NCBI RefSeq assembly: GCF_000368065.1
Contig: NZ_KB851200.1
Location: 2,349,204 to 2,413,203 of the forward strand
Length of the DNA: 64,000 nt
Reading direction: 5' to 3'
Source of the DNA: Acinetobacter seifertii
GTDB lineage: Bacteria; Pseudomonadota; Gammaproteobacteria; Pseudomonadales; Moraxellaceae
The notes under the pieces are model-generated. The model was not told the origin of the DNA. It made no database searches and saw only the letters and a list, made by a program, of their open reading frames with translations. Of this stretch, positions 27,708 to 36,216 are shown in pieces (the stretch's first letter is position 1; every line of letters begins with the position of its first letter). A program made the position numbers and the translations under genes.

Positions 27708-27781
27708 GTGTCGAAATGCGAGTATGTAATGTGAGTAATCACTCATATACTGACTGAGTCATGTTGAGATGACAAGCAAAT
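27118..27781. repeat. Direct repeat, copy 1 (tetR plus operator)
   Basis: About 665 bases covering the tetR gene and its operator recur in the same orientation at about 32149-32815 with high identity. Similarity ends sharply after GACAAGCAAATGCT on the right, and near the stop codon on the left. The two copies bound the VgrG-associated cargo. Confidence 0.85.
27732..27761. promoter_or_regulatory. Probable TetR operator, copy 1
   Basis: Two adjacent palindromes, TGAGTaatcACTCA (27732-27745) and TGACTgAGTCA (27751-27761), lie between the tetR and darcynin starts. Both are conserved exactly upstream of the second tetR copy, which supports an operator role. Confidence 0.65.
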
Positions 27782-27829
27782 GCTGTCTTTTTCAGTTGAA
27801 CTACAACTCAGTCCAGTCATGGAGTGGTT

Positions 27830-28162
27830 ATGTCTAGAACCTATACTTTTTTTATTCATTTAAGAGCTTTGCCTGCTTGGTTGGCTTTAGCTCGTGAAAA
27901 GCGGGCTGAGTTTAGTGCACAGAAGCTTGGGCCTATTTTTGAGAAGTACCCAACTGTAAAAGTTCGGTGGTATGACGTTGAAGCGTTTAGTACTAAAGCC
28001 AGTGATATTGCTGTGTTTGAGACTACATCTCTGCAAGATTATTATTTTGTGATTGATGCGATTCGAGACTCTGAATTTTGTACAGTGCCCTACTTTGAGT
28101 TTGTAGAGATTATTCCTGCAATTGAAGATGGGTATGTGAAGTATGAAGAAAGTTTCCTGTAA
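27830..28162 (+). CDS. Darcynin-family protein
   Basis: This 110-residue protein resembles the darcynin family (PF17074), known mainly from Acinetobacter, with an aromatic-rich compact fold ([48 protein letters not shown]). ATG 27830 has GGAG five bases upstream; an in-frame GTG two codons earlier is less likely. Function is unknown; the divergent TetR suggests ligand-induced expression. Confidence 0.75.
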   Translation: MSRTYTFFIHLRALPAWLALAREKRAEFSAQKLGPIFEKYPTVKVRWYDVEAFSTKASDIAVFETTSLQDYYFVIDAIRDSEFCTVPYFEFVEIIPAIEDGYVKYEESFL

Positions 28163-28271
28163 ACGGGTATAACTTTTTATCAAACCAGTGATGCTTTAAG
28201 CCAGTAATTTTATAGCTATGCCTAAGGTAATAGCCATCGTAAAATCTAGCTTTATTTCGAATTTTTTATCT

Positions 28272-28973
28272 CTATTTAATATAGCTATTCTTTTTAAAAA
28301 CTTGTTGGAAACTTAAAGAAATATTTTGTGTATTAGGGATATGCCCAAAGAAATGCTCATCTTTTGTTTGAAAAAAGACATCAAAGCTTTGACTCATAAA
28401 TGGATCGACTTCACTTTGTTTTTGATAAATTGGTGTAAGCCTATTGATATAATAATTGATCCAATCAACTTGATTTGAAAAATAAGAATAATCTCTGAGA
28501 TCAGAATAGAGCCTCTTCAAATTATCTGCAATCAAGTCTACATTTGGATGAAACAACCAAATAATAATCTCCATGGGAGAAACTTTTTTCAGCGTATGCT
28601 GAGATTCTTTATCAAATCTTTCAATTTTATATAATTGCGCACCAGATTGACCATAACTAGAGCAAAGTAGTTTACCATTCTGAACTTGATCAAGGTTTTG
28701 ACCTAATTCTAAGGTACGTAATCTCTTAGAAATATCTAAACATTCAGATAAAGCCTTTAGTTTAGATTTTGCTATATTTTTAAATATATCAACTGTTTGC
28801 TGAACAACATATAATTCTCCAGTACCCGTAATAATACCTTGTTCCCAAGCATATAATTTAGAATCATTCGCAGTAGAAAATTCTATATTTGAATCTTTAT
28901 TCAAAGTTACTTTTTTATTGTCAGCTGCAACAATAATGCTATCGTTTAATTGAATAGCTATGATGAAAGTCAT
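28272..28973 (-). CDS. Proteasome-like Ntn-hydrolase-fold protein
   Basis: The 233-residue protein begins MTFIIAIQLNDSIIVAADNKKV. This is close to the N-terminus of proteasome beta/HslV subunits, where Met removal exposes a catalytic threonine (TTTLAIKFxxGVIVAAD). Thr2, the aspartate in AAD and a lysine two residues on are preserved; GIITGTGE corresponds to the glycine-rich strand of that fold. The C-terminal 100 residues are not recognisable. It faces the VgrG-tail gene across 94 bases and may belong to that toxin module. It could be a protease, an amidase or a non-catalytic relative. Confidence 0.6.
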   Translation of the reverse strand: MTFIIAIQLNDSIIVAADNKKVTLNKDSNIEFSTANDSKLYAWEQGIITGTGELYVVQQTVDIFKNIAKSKLKALSECLDISKRLRTLELGQNLDQVQNGKLLCSSYGQSGAQLYKIERFDKESQHTLKKVSPMEIIIWLFHPNVDLIADNLKRLYSDLRDYSYFSNQVDWINYYINRLTPIYQKQSEVDPFMSQSFDVFFQTKDEHFFGHIPNTQNISLSFQQVFKKNSYIK

Positions 28974-29067
28974 ATTTTACGTAAAATAACGAGACATTTG
29001 ATATGCATTTATTTTAGGCTATATCAATGCAAAATTCTGAATATTTTTATAAAAATTGAGGTTATTA

Positions 29068-29754
29068 ATGGCTGGTGGTTCTCAAATCATTATTAATAAA
29101 GATGGTATTACCCTGATTACACCAGGGAAATTTGAGCCGAAAGCTGGACAACATCATTTTAAAAGCGGTGAAAAAGCTAATTATTCTTTACCCGAGATTC
29201 CTAACGTTCAATCCCCTTTTAGCAATAAATTAGATGTTTATAATCTATTCCCAGATACATCAAATATTAAATATTCTGTTTTACATTCAAATGGACAAGT
29301 GAAAACTGGCTTCCTTGACCAGTATGGTAGGACTGGTCGCATAAAATCTAATGAAAAAGAAAAAGTTAAGGTTCTAATTGGTGGCGATGAATGGCACTAC
29401 TATATTAGTCGTTTTGGTGGAACTATTGAGGATAATACTTATATTAAATTCCTAGATTTTATAGGAGATCCTATACCAAATTTAGAATTTAACTTAAGCA
29501 ATGATAATAATAAAATTCTTATGGAATGTAGAACAAATAAAGATGGTGAAGCAGTATTCGTATGTCCTAAAGATGACTTTCCAATATTGTCCGTTAAAAA
29601 TTTAATTAGTGGTGAATTTAAACCCATATTAAGAATAGAAAACAATTTAGTCCGTGAAATAATTTTAGTAAGTCCTAAGGTTTTGAAAGAGATTGATTTA
29701 TTACAAGAAACGAATGAGAAAGGCGATTATTTAAGAAGCAACTATCATAAATAA
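29068..29754 (+). CDS. Stand-alone VgrG tail-like protein (T6SS adaptor)
   Basis: The first 35 residues (AGGSQIIINKDGITLITPGKFEPKAGQHHF) match the end of the DUF2345 region of type VI VgrG spikes. The rest contains a transthyretin/Ig-like segment (IKFLDFIGDPIPNLEF ... GEAVFVCPKDDFPIL), often used to attach effectors. The spike gp27/gp5 domains are absent, and upstream DNA has stops in frame. ATG 29068 has TTGAGG six bases upstream, so it may be expressed alone rather than being a remnant. It probably docks the downstream effector onto a VgrG encoded elsewhere; truncation of a vgrG is the alternative. Confidence 0.65.
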   Translation: MAGGSQIIINKDGITLITPGKFEPKAGQHHFKSGEKANYSLPEIPNVQSPFSNKLDVYNLFPDTSNIKYSVLHSNGQVKTGFLDQYGRTGRIKSNEKEKVKVLIGGDEWHYYISRFGGTIEDNTYIKFLDFIGDPIPNLEFNLSNDNNKILMECRTNKDGEAVFVCPKDDFPILSVKNLISGEFKPILRIENNLVREIILVSPKVLKEIDLLQETNEKGDYLRSNYHK

Positions 29755-29781
29755 TTGAATGTTCGAAAAGTATTGTGAGTA

Positions 29782-30567
29782 ATGAAGATGGCAAATGAGC
29801 AAAAAGATTTACAACAGAAAGTAAATCAAAATGGTAGGCCTGTTTCAGTGTTTACTAAAGAACATCTTGAAACTGCAGGTAATGTAGCTGCAAAAACTTC
29901 AGATGTATTAGGGTATTTAAAAGATGGAACCTCTGTAGTAGACAATTACAATTTTAGATGGGGTCTTGTTCATTCAAAAAATACTCCGTTGTTTAGTAAA
30001 GAGAGATTAGAAAAAGCTAAAGACTTCCGATTTTATAAAGAAAATCCTGAGACAGGGCGAATTTTTAAAGGTAACCAGCATACAAAAGTCTTTGATACTA
30101 AAAAATTCGGTAGCAAGGTTGATAAATTAGGATCAAAAGCAGGTAATTTTGCAGATGGAGTAGAGTTAACATTAGCTATAGTTGACAGAAATCCTGAAGC
30201 ACTTGCAACAAAATCTTCTACATTAGTTTTATCTAAAGCAGGTGAAAAGACAGGTGAAATCGCTGGGCTTGCTGCTGTAGGAAAATGTACTAAAGTAGCA
30301 ATAAAACGGCTAGATCCTAGAAAGGCTACAGTTGTCGGTCTGACTTGTGCGGGTGCTGCAATAAGTTTGAAATACTGGTTAAAAGGAAAAGGTGACGAGT
30401 TAGGAAATACAGTTGGGAAAACAAAAACTGCTATAGAAACTGCTCAAGGCGTTCTCGATGCAGTAGATATATTAGATCAAGTTGAAACAAAAGCAGCCGA
30501 GAAAGCAAAGCAAGAAGCCATCAAAAGAGAACCAATGTTAGAATGGCACATAATTGGAGCAGATTAA
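29782..30567 (+). CDS. Candidate T6SS effector with glycine-rich hydrophobic core
   Basis: This 261-residue protein has no motif I recognise. The N-terminal half is polar and basic. Residues of about 140-205 form alternating small-residue, weakly hydrophobic helices (GEIAGLAAVGKC, ATVVGLTCAGAAISLKYWL) that resemble membrane-inserting regions of toxins. The C-terminus is a charged helix. No signal peptide is visible, as expected for type VI cargo. It starts 27 bases after the VgrG-tail gene and is followed by a Sel1 lipoprotein after 17 bases. The effector call rests on gene order and is tentative. Confidence 0.5.
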   Translation: MKMANEQKDLQQKVNQNGRPVSVFTKEHLETAGNVAAKTSDVLGYLKDGTSVVDNYNFRWGLVHSKNTPLFSKERLEKAKDFRFYKENPETGRIFKGNQHTKVFDTKKFGSKVDKLGSKAGNFADGVELTLAIVDRNPEALATKSSTLVLSKAGEKTGEIAGLAAVGKCTKVAIKRLDPRKATVVGLTCAGAAISLKYWLKGKGDELGNTVGKTKTAIETAQGVLDAVDILDQVETKAAEKAKQEAIKREPMLEWHIIGAD

Positions 30568-30584
30568 TCTAAAAGAGATATATT

Positions 30585-31364
30585 ATGAGTTTAAAATATT
30601 TAATAATTTATAGCCTCCTAAGTTTCACTATTCTAGGTACTATAGGCTGCTCAAAACCACTGTCATCACAAAATACTAATCAAGGTGAAACAAACCAATT
30701 ATATGAACAAGGTGGTAAATATTTCTTAGGCAAAGGTGTTCCTAAAGACTATCAAAAAGCCTTTTCCTACTTCCAAATGGCAGCCGAAAAGGGATCACCT
30801 ATCGCACAAAATGATTTAGCTGGAATGTATTTCAAAGGAATTGGAATCCCGAAAAATGAAGAAAAAGCTTACTATTGGTATGAGAAAGCTGCAAAAAATA
30901 ATTTTCCTGAAGCTCAATATAATATGGGACTCATGTATGACAATGGCTATTATGTAAACAAAGATAGATCAAAAGCTTTAGAGTTTTATAAATTATCTTC
31001 TGATCAAGGATATGCTAAAGCTCAATATAATTTAGCAAATGCTTATCTCTTAGGAAATGGAGTAAAAAAAGATATTAATTTAGCTCTAGAATTATATAAG
31101 AAAGCCGCGGATCAAAATTTTTCTGAGGCTCAATATAATTTGGCAAATATTTACTCAGAAGGTAGCCTAGTTAAACAAGATAATGAAAAAGCTTTAGAGT
31201 TATATACAAAAGTAGCTGAGAAAGGCATACCTGAGGCTCAAAACAATCTAGCCTATATGTATGCGAATGTTTACTCAGACTATGAAAAAGCTAAATTTTG
31301 GTTCCAAAAAGCTGCTGACAATGGATATGAACCAGCAAAAGAAGCTTTAAAACAGTTTCAATAG
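30585..31364 (+). CDS. Sel1-repeat lipoprotein (candidate immunity protein)
   Basis: A lipoprotein signal peptide ends in the lipobox TIGC (about residue 23). About six Sel1/TPR-like repeats of 36 residues follow, each with the A-x-x-x-L-G/A-x-x-Y-x-x-G pattern (for example AQYNLANAYLLGNGVKKD). Sel1 lipoproteins act as periplasmic immunity proteins for several T6SS phospholipase effectors, which fits its position straight after the candidate effector. Lipid anchoring is clear; the partner is inferred. Confidence 0.75.
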   Translation: MSLKYLIIYSLLSFTILGTIGCSKPLSSQNTNQGETNQLYEQGGKYFLGKGVPKDYQKAFSYFQMAAEKGSPIAQNDLAGMYFKGIGIPKNEEKAYYWYEKAAKNNFPEAQYNMGLMYDNGYYVNKDRSKALEFYKLSSDQGYAKAQYNLANAYLLGNGVKKDINLALELYKKAADQNFSEAQYNLANIYSEGSLVKQDNEKALELYTKVAEKGIPEAQNNLAYMYANVYSDYEKAKFWFQKAADNGYEPAKEALKQFQ

Positions 31365-31388
31365 TTTTAGATTGTAATGTTCAACAAT

Positions 31389-31922
31389 TTACTTTTTAGA
31401 AGTAACTGTTAAATATATAATTAAACCAATTAAGATTAAAAATATTAATTGGATTTCTAAAATAAGGTTTATCATCCATGAATTTCTAAATGATAGACCT
31501 TTTTTTGTTATTAATATTTTTGATCCATTTAAATCTGGAGAAATAAAAACTTTTATTTTATTATTTTTATTTAGCTCATTAAATATAGATATATTTTTCT
31601 CTTTCATCTCTTCGCAATTTTCGGAAATCAGCAATCTATATACAATCAAGAAATCATCTTGTTCTGATACCTTAGTACTTTTATCATACGTATATTGGTA
31701 TTTTATATCTCCGCGAGCATTCCTATCCATCCCTCTTCGCCAAGGCTTACTTGAACAATAAACTTCATAATTTATAATTTTATAATTTTTCACTTCAATC
31801 CAGTTCGAATGTGTAAGTTCAAAAAATTTTGATTGTAGAAAGAAGGATGATGTGACAAGCAAAAGTATAATAAAAATGGCTACTAAAGATAAAAGAAGTT
31901 TTATAAATAATTTCATTATCAA
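31389..31922 (-). CDS. Two-TM membrane protein (DUF3592-like)
   Basis: This 177-residue protein has one N-terminal membrane helix (FIKLLLSLVAIFIILLLVTSSFFL) and one at the C-terminus (LILEIQLIFLILIGLIIYLTV). Between them is an extracytoplasmic domain of about 110 residues with two Cys (YCSSKPW, SENCEE). W-x-E at the start of the loop and IKVFISPDLNGSKIL near its end recall DUF3592 proteins. It converges on the Sel1 gene and could be another immunity factor. Base composition is very AT-rich. Confidence 0.5.
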   Translation of the reverse strand: MIMKLFIKLLLSLVAIFIILLLVTSSFFLQSKFFELTHSNWIEVKNYKIINYEVYCSSKPWRRGMDRNARGDIKYQYTYDKSTKVSEQDDFLIVYRLLISENCEEMKEKNISIFNELNKNNKIKVFISPDLNGSKILITKKGLSFRNSWMINLILEIQLIFLILIGLIIYLTVTSKK

Positions 31923-32138
31923 AATAGCCTTACTAAAATCATATAACCAGAATAGAGAGTATTGTAAAAATTTAGCGAAATCCTGTTTAAATATATCTTA
32001 TATTTAAAGCAGCCTCTAGTAACATATCCTATAGATTATGTATAAAACTATGCCTTGATTAGCTTTTTAATTTTTTGATTAATCAATTAAAGATGTCATA
32101 AAAAGTTATGCATTTTCATACCTACAAATCAATAATAT

Positions 32139-32738
32139 TTAAGTCAGCCCCAAATACCCAAACACAGCTTTTTCAACTCGCTGCTGTAAATAATTTAAAT
32201 CACTTTCCCCTGCTATGCCTGCTGCGTTAATCATTCCTTTAGTTAAAGCAATTACATCTTGTGCAGCTATCTGTGCATGTGAAATACCAGAATGTATAAA
32301 TAGATCCGAAATTATGGTTTCAAGCTCATGTTGATGCTCACTTTCCTCTATGTCTTTTCCAATAAGTTCAGAAGCAAATTCAAGAGTTCGTGCCAACTGT
32401 GGACGGCTCAATTGATGTTGCACAGCAGCCTGTATGATCAGTTTTAGTTTTTCTTTTAAGTCTGAGGCATCATTTTGCTCTATGGCTTCAACAATACGAC
32501 TTGAGAGTTTAGTGCGCTCACGTCGAATTAACTCGACAAGTAAAGCATCTTTAGATGGAAAGTATTGATATAGGCTACCAATGCTTACGCCAGCAAGTTC
32601 AGCCACGGCATTTGTGTTAAATCCAGCAAAGCCTAACGACTCTAAAATGCGAGCAGCCGCCTCTAAAATAGCTTCAAAGGTAGCCACTGAGCGTGCTTGA
32701 CGCGGACGTTTACGTGGGTCTGGGAGAGTTTCTGGCAT
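32139..32738 (-). CDS. TetR-family regulator, copy 2
   Basis: This is a 199-residue paralogue of the TetR at 27108-27707, with an identical HTH core (FNTNAVAELAGVSIGSLYQYFPSKDALLVELI) and a few changes in the ligand domain. Its operator palindromes are conserved, but no darcynin gene follows; unrelated DNA begins right after the operator. It probably arose by duplication or by recombination bringing in the intervening module. Confidence 0.88.
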   Translation of the reverse strand: MPETLPDPRKRPRQARSVATFEAILEAAARILESLGFAGFNTNAVAELAGVSIGSLYQYFPSKDALLVELIRRERTKLSSRIVEAIEQNDASDLKEKLKLIIQAAVQHQLSRPQLARTLEFASELIGKDIEESEHQHELETIISDLFIHSGISHAQIAAQDVIALTKGMINAAGIAGESDLNYLQQRVEKAVFGYLGLT

Positions 32739-32815
32739 GAGTCGAAATGCGAGTATTTAATATGAGTAATCACTCATATACTGACTGAGTCATCTTGATA
32801 TGACAAGTAAATGCT
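32149..32815. repeat. Direct repeat, copy 2 (tetR plus operator)
   Basis: This is the second copy of the tetR-operator segment (first at about 27118-27781), same orientation, about 5 kb apart. Divergence of several percent indicates the duplication is not very recent or came from another strain. Confidence 0.85.
32763..32792. promoter_or_regulatory. Probable TetR operator, copy 2
   Basis: TGAGTaatcACTCA (32763-32776) and TGACTgAGTCA (32782-32792) are identical in sequence and spacing to copy 1, though flanking bases differ. Confidence 0.6.
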
Positions 32816-32931
32816 AGGAACTGTAATCTTTTATATTATAAAAACACTTTTCGCAGATACAGAAATACAAAATAATAAGTTAAAAAGATTATTAAGGCTA
32901 TTTTCCAAAATTTTATTAGCTATTATAAACA

Positions 32932-33168
32932 TCATTCATTATCAACTTTATAAAAAATAGGATTATGATTAAAATCATTCCAAAAGAAAATTAATCTATT
33001 ACAATTTGGGCAGATGATTAGGGATTTAAACTTCATATATAATTTTTCAGAATCTATTTCACCTTGAAATTCATCATATTCAATATCCGATATCATTAAC
33101 CATTCATTTGGGTTGGGTATCGCTCCAAGGCTTAATCTATTTCCACACTTACATAGAATTGCAGGCAT
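32932..33168 (-). CDS. Small zinc-ribbon-like protein, candidate immunity
   Basis: This 78-residue protein has two cysteine pairs, CKC near the N-terminus and CPNC at about residue 54, probably one zinc ribbon, with an acidic middle (DIEYDEFQGEID). It starts three bases after the stop of the broken small gene upstream on the same strand, so they were an operon. Small acidic proteins placed immediately after a toxin fragment are commonly immunity proteins. I do not recognise the family. Confidence 0.5.
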   Translation of the reverse strand: MPAILCKCGNRLSLGAIPNPNEWLMISDIEYDEFQGEIDSEKLYMKFKSLIICPNCNRLIFFWNDFNHNPIFYKVDNE

Positions 33169-33281
33169 TCATTTTCTTCCTGTATTTATGATAATAATAT
33201 CACGTATATTTGTTGCTTTAGCACCGTTAACTCTATTTAATAAATTGCTAAGATCATTAGGGCTAACATTGGATTTTGATA

Positions 33282-34320
33282 TGCTTTGTTGCACAAAGTT
33301 ATTCTTAAAGGCTTCATCAGCAATATAATTTCCAAATGAAGAAGCCTGCATCCAAAATCTATCGCACAACGAATTGGTCCTCTTATAACCTAGTTCTAAT
33401 CAAGCAAGGAAATATTTCAATTTGGTTCGATCCTCAGACTCAATCGTATGATCACCCACAAGCTAAGCATGGAAGAAATCAAACCTATTCGGATACAACA
33501 ATTCAGTGCTGTTTGATGATCAAATCTATCTTTCGACTTTCTTTGCGTATGGTCACAGGCTTTGTTCAAAGCCTTATTCAACTCAGTGGGTTAAATTGGA
33601 CACCACCGGATTATTCCACACTTTGCAGACGACAAAAGCAGATTAATATTGTGATCAGCTATCAAAAAAGTCATGAAGGACTACATCTATTGGTAGACTC
33701 AACTAGCCTAAAGTTTTTACGCGAAGGTGAATGGAAACGCAAGAAGCATCAATCTGAATATCATCGGCAATGGCGTAAACTGCATATTGGTATAGATGCT
33801 AAAACCTTGCAAATACGAGCTGTACAGCTCACAACAAATAATGTCAATGATTCACAAGTCTTGGGTGATCTGCTGTATCAAATCCCATCCGATGAACGCA
33901 TTGATTCTGTATATACCGATGGAACATATGACACGAAATTGTGCAGACAAGTGATTTCAGATCGTCATGCACATGCCGTAATTCCTCCAAGAAAAAAATG
34001 CAAGGCCATGGAAAGATAAGAAATTGGGATCTTTAGAGAGAAATGAATTATTGAAAACAGTCAAACGTCTAGGAAAAGCGCATTGGAAAAAGTGATCTGG
34101 CATCATCGGCGCAGTTTGGTTGAAACTAAGATGCATTGCATCAAATTATTGGCTGATAAACTCAGTGCAAGGAGTTTTGACAGTCAGGTCAATGAAATCC
34201 ATGCACGTGTGGCCGTCTTAAATAATTTTACAGAATTAGGTCGAGCTCATACCCAAGTTGTCACTTAAATTTGAGCAACTTAGGAAAGCTCTATCTTTAA
34301 AATCTTTATGCAACAAAGCC
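33282..34320 (+). mobile_element. IS5-family (IS17-like) insertion sequence, inactive
   Basis: The ends carry near-perfect inverted repeats (GCTTTGTTGCACAAAG on the left; reverse complement GGCTTTGTTGCATAAAG on the right), about 1039 bases apart, as in IS903-group elements of Acinetobacter. No 9-base or shorter target duplication is seen (left flank ATTTTGATA, right flank GTTCAGAAT). The transposase is frameshifted. Confidence 0.85.
33336..34268 (+). pseudogene. IS5-family transposase, frameshifted
   Basis: The first 227 residues are a normal DDE_5-type transposase (MKKPASKIYRTTNWSSYN ..., LLVDSTSLKF, SVYTDGTYDTK). The frame then breaks near 34005, and the remaining C-terminus (SLVETKMHCIKLL ... 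SFDSQVNEIHARVAVLN) continues in other frames with further interruptions. The catalytic glutamate region (YHRRSLVETK equivalent) is separated from the rest, so the enzyme should be inactive. Confidence 0.88.
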
Positions 34321-34534
34321 GTTCAGAATTAATACTGTCAGAAAAATTTGCAGTGAGTGGTACATATTTATCAACACTTATATGTATATTTTTTACATTT
34401 GTTTTTTTATAAAATTTCAACATAATCCCCCCCTACAATTATTTCTTCTATAAATTTAACGATTGATGTGAAGATAAGATTTTATTTAACTATTAATTTA
34501 AAAATAAGGATATTATAAGAAACATCTAAAATTA

Positions 34535-34942
34535 TTAAAAATGATTGATAAACCCATGTTCAACGAACCAAGTCGTAAGATTACTCTCTAATTTATCTAA
34601 ATCAAAATCATCAAACTTATACTTTCTAACAATCGGCGGCATTTCTTGCAATAATTTTTCACACAACGCTGTAACACGTTGCTCATACGTCATGCCTACA
34701 AACTTATGATAATCCAGCATGATATCCATATATAAGACTTTTTCTTTTTTAGAGAAACGTAATCGTTGTTTAAAAATACTATCTGGATCACGGCACATCA
34801 AAACAACTACTATACCACTAACACTACTACCATAAAACTCGGACTCCATTAATTTATAAAACTTATTAGAAGTAATTTTTTGTTTAGCTTCTAAAACACC
34901 AGAATATGAATCTGTATCTGTTATTAAATGAAATTTAAACAT
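34535..34942 (-). CDS. Immunity-like protein (possibly Imm44)
   Basis: This 135-residue cytoplasmic protein has RLRFSKKEKVLYMDIMLDYHKFVGM at mid-length, a pattern I associate weakly with Imm44-type polymorphic-toxin immunity proteins, and an acidic C-terminus (FDDFDLDKLESNLTTW). No signal or membrane segment is present. It is one of several small same-strand genes between the two insertion sequences. The family call is tentative. Confidence 0.5.
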   Translation of the reverse strand: MFKFHLITDTDSYSGVLEAKQKITSNKFYKLMESEFYGSSVSGIVVVLMCRDPDSIFKQRLRFSKKEKVLYMDIMLDYHKFVGMTYEQRVTALCEKLLQEMPPIVRKYKFDDFDLDKLESNLTTWFVEHGFINHF

Positions 34943-34957
34943 TTCTATTTCACCATT

Positions 34958-35206
34958 TTATTGCCAAATTAAATGATTAAGTTGATCGATTATTTTCTCA
35001 AGCTCAAGTCCATAACTTGTAGGTTCAGAAGTATCATCAAATCCTTTATCACACAATTCAATCGCAACTAAATTCATTAACTCTTTGTATTCATTTTTTG
35101 TGCAACTCCCTTCAGACAGACATTTAACTAAGTGTAAATTATTAGATGAGCGCGACTGAAGAATTTCTCTAATCACAAGTAACATTTTATTATTCATTTT
35201 ATTCAT
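34958..35206 (-). CDS. Small helical hypothetical protein, immunity-array member
   Basis: This 82-residue, predicted all-helical, acidic protein (LLVIREILQSRSSNNLHLV ... SYGLELEKIIDQLNHLIW) matches no family I can name. It starts 42 bases after the preceding gene's end and ends 16 bases before the next start, so it lies within an operon-like array. Helical acidic proteins of this size include many bacteriocin or toxin immunity proteins. Confidence 0.45.
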   Translation of the reverse strand: MNKMNNKMLLVIREILQSRSSNNLHLVKCLSEGSCTKNEYKELMNLVAIELCDKGFDDTSEPTSYGLELEKIIDQLNHLIWQ

Positions 35207-35247
35207 ACCATCTTTAGGTTTAGGTCATAAATTTTTAAGAACTATCT

Positions 35248-35556
35248 TTACACTTTTAACTCCATTAGTTTTCTACAAAAAATCTCTAATAATTCAAGTT
35301 TATCCACACAATCATCTGGAGCAATCAAAGAATTTAATATCTCCTCATCATTCACTAGATTAATTAAATGAATGCTCAACCATCCTGAGCTCCAAAATTC
35401 GATTCCCCCTAAAATTTTACTATCTTCGACCTCAACTCGCTCTAAATCACCAAATACCAAAACCTCTCCCTCCTTAAAACTAGTAAAAGTTATTTTATAA
35501 TTTTCTTTAATTATAGGAAGATATACTTCATTAAAATAGTTCAATGAGATATCCAT
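35248..35556 (-). CDS. Acidic hypothetical protein, immunity-array member
   Basis: This 102-residue strongly acidic protein has a beta-rich centre (EVLVFGDLERVEVEDSKILGGIEFWSSGWLSIHLIN) and a C-terminal helix. The ATG has AAAGGGAG upstream. I do not recognise the family. Charge, size and neighbours suit an immunity protein binding a basic nuclease-type toxin; this is inference. Confidence 0.45.
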   Translation of the reverse strand: MDISLNYFNEVYLPIIKENYKITFTSFKEGEVLVFGDLERVEVEDSKILGGIEFWSSGWLSIHLINLVNDEEILNSLIAPDDCVDKLELLEIFCRKLMELKV

Positions 35557-35908
35557 GATTACTCCCTTTTAAATACCATAATAAAATTTCTACATTAAGT
35601 ACTAACTTATACTTTATCTATAAAATTAATCTCCTTAATTTAACAAAACACTCCAAATAAAATTTAAAATAGATCTAAATTATTTATTTAAAAAGTTTTT
35701 AATTTTTATTCCAATCATAATTCCTATAAAGAAAGATATATAAAAATAATTCCATGAACTATCAGAAACAATTGGTGAAAAGATCAACCCTATTAGAAAA
35801 AATAAAAAAGTAAAAACACATGCAAAAAGCAATGAATGATCCTAGCCAAAATAATGGACAGTACTTCCCTCTAAAGATAACGTAACGTTAACTTTGGAGA
35901 TCCAAGAA

Positions 35909-36202
35909 ATGGCCAAACGTTTTAGTGCTGAATTTAAACAGCAAGCAATTGATTATGCACTTTCAAACTCACACGAGCCTATAGCTGCAATCGCCCAGAA
36001 ATTAGGTGTGGGTTATTCAACTTTAGACAAATGGATTCGTGAAACCAATCCAGTGGGTTCAAGCAAACGTCAACTTTCACCAGAACAACAGCGGATCTTG
36101 GAATTAGAGAAAGAAGTCAAACAGCTCAAGGAAGCCAATGACATCTTAAAAAAAGCGCATGTGTACTTTCTAACAGATCATGCCAAGAAAAGTACACGGT
36201 AA
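35909..36202 (+). CDS. IS3-family transposase OrfA (second element)
   Basis: This 97-residue protein starts at ATG 35909 (MAKRFSAEFKQQAIDYALS). It has an HTH (PIAAIAQKLGVGYSTLDKWIRE) and a zipper helix (LELEKEVKQLKEANDILKKA). The A-rich run in that last segment is a likely -1 frameshift site leading to OrfAB. Confidence 0.9.
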   Translation: MAKRFSAEFKQQAIDYALSNSHEPIAAIAQKLGVGYSTLDKWIRETNPVGSSKRQLSPEQQRILELEKEVKQLKEANDILKKAHVYFLTDHAKKSTR

Positions 36203-36216
36203 TTCAAGATCTAGAT

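Larger units (their letters stand above)
33169..34423 (-). pseudogene. Small gene split by an IS5-family element
   Basis: The 5' piece (34321-34423) starts at ATG after a run of G's and encodes 34 residues (MLKFYKKTNVKNIHISVDKY ...). The 3' piece (33169-33281) encodes SKSNVSPNDLSNLL ... NTGRK and stops just before the zinc-ribbon gene. Joined directly they stay in frame as 71 residues, but no target duplication flanks the element, so DNA may have been lost. The family is not recognised; it may be the tail of a toxin. Confidence 0.5.
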
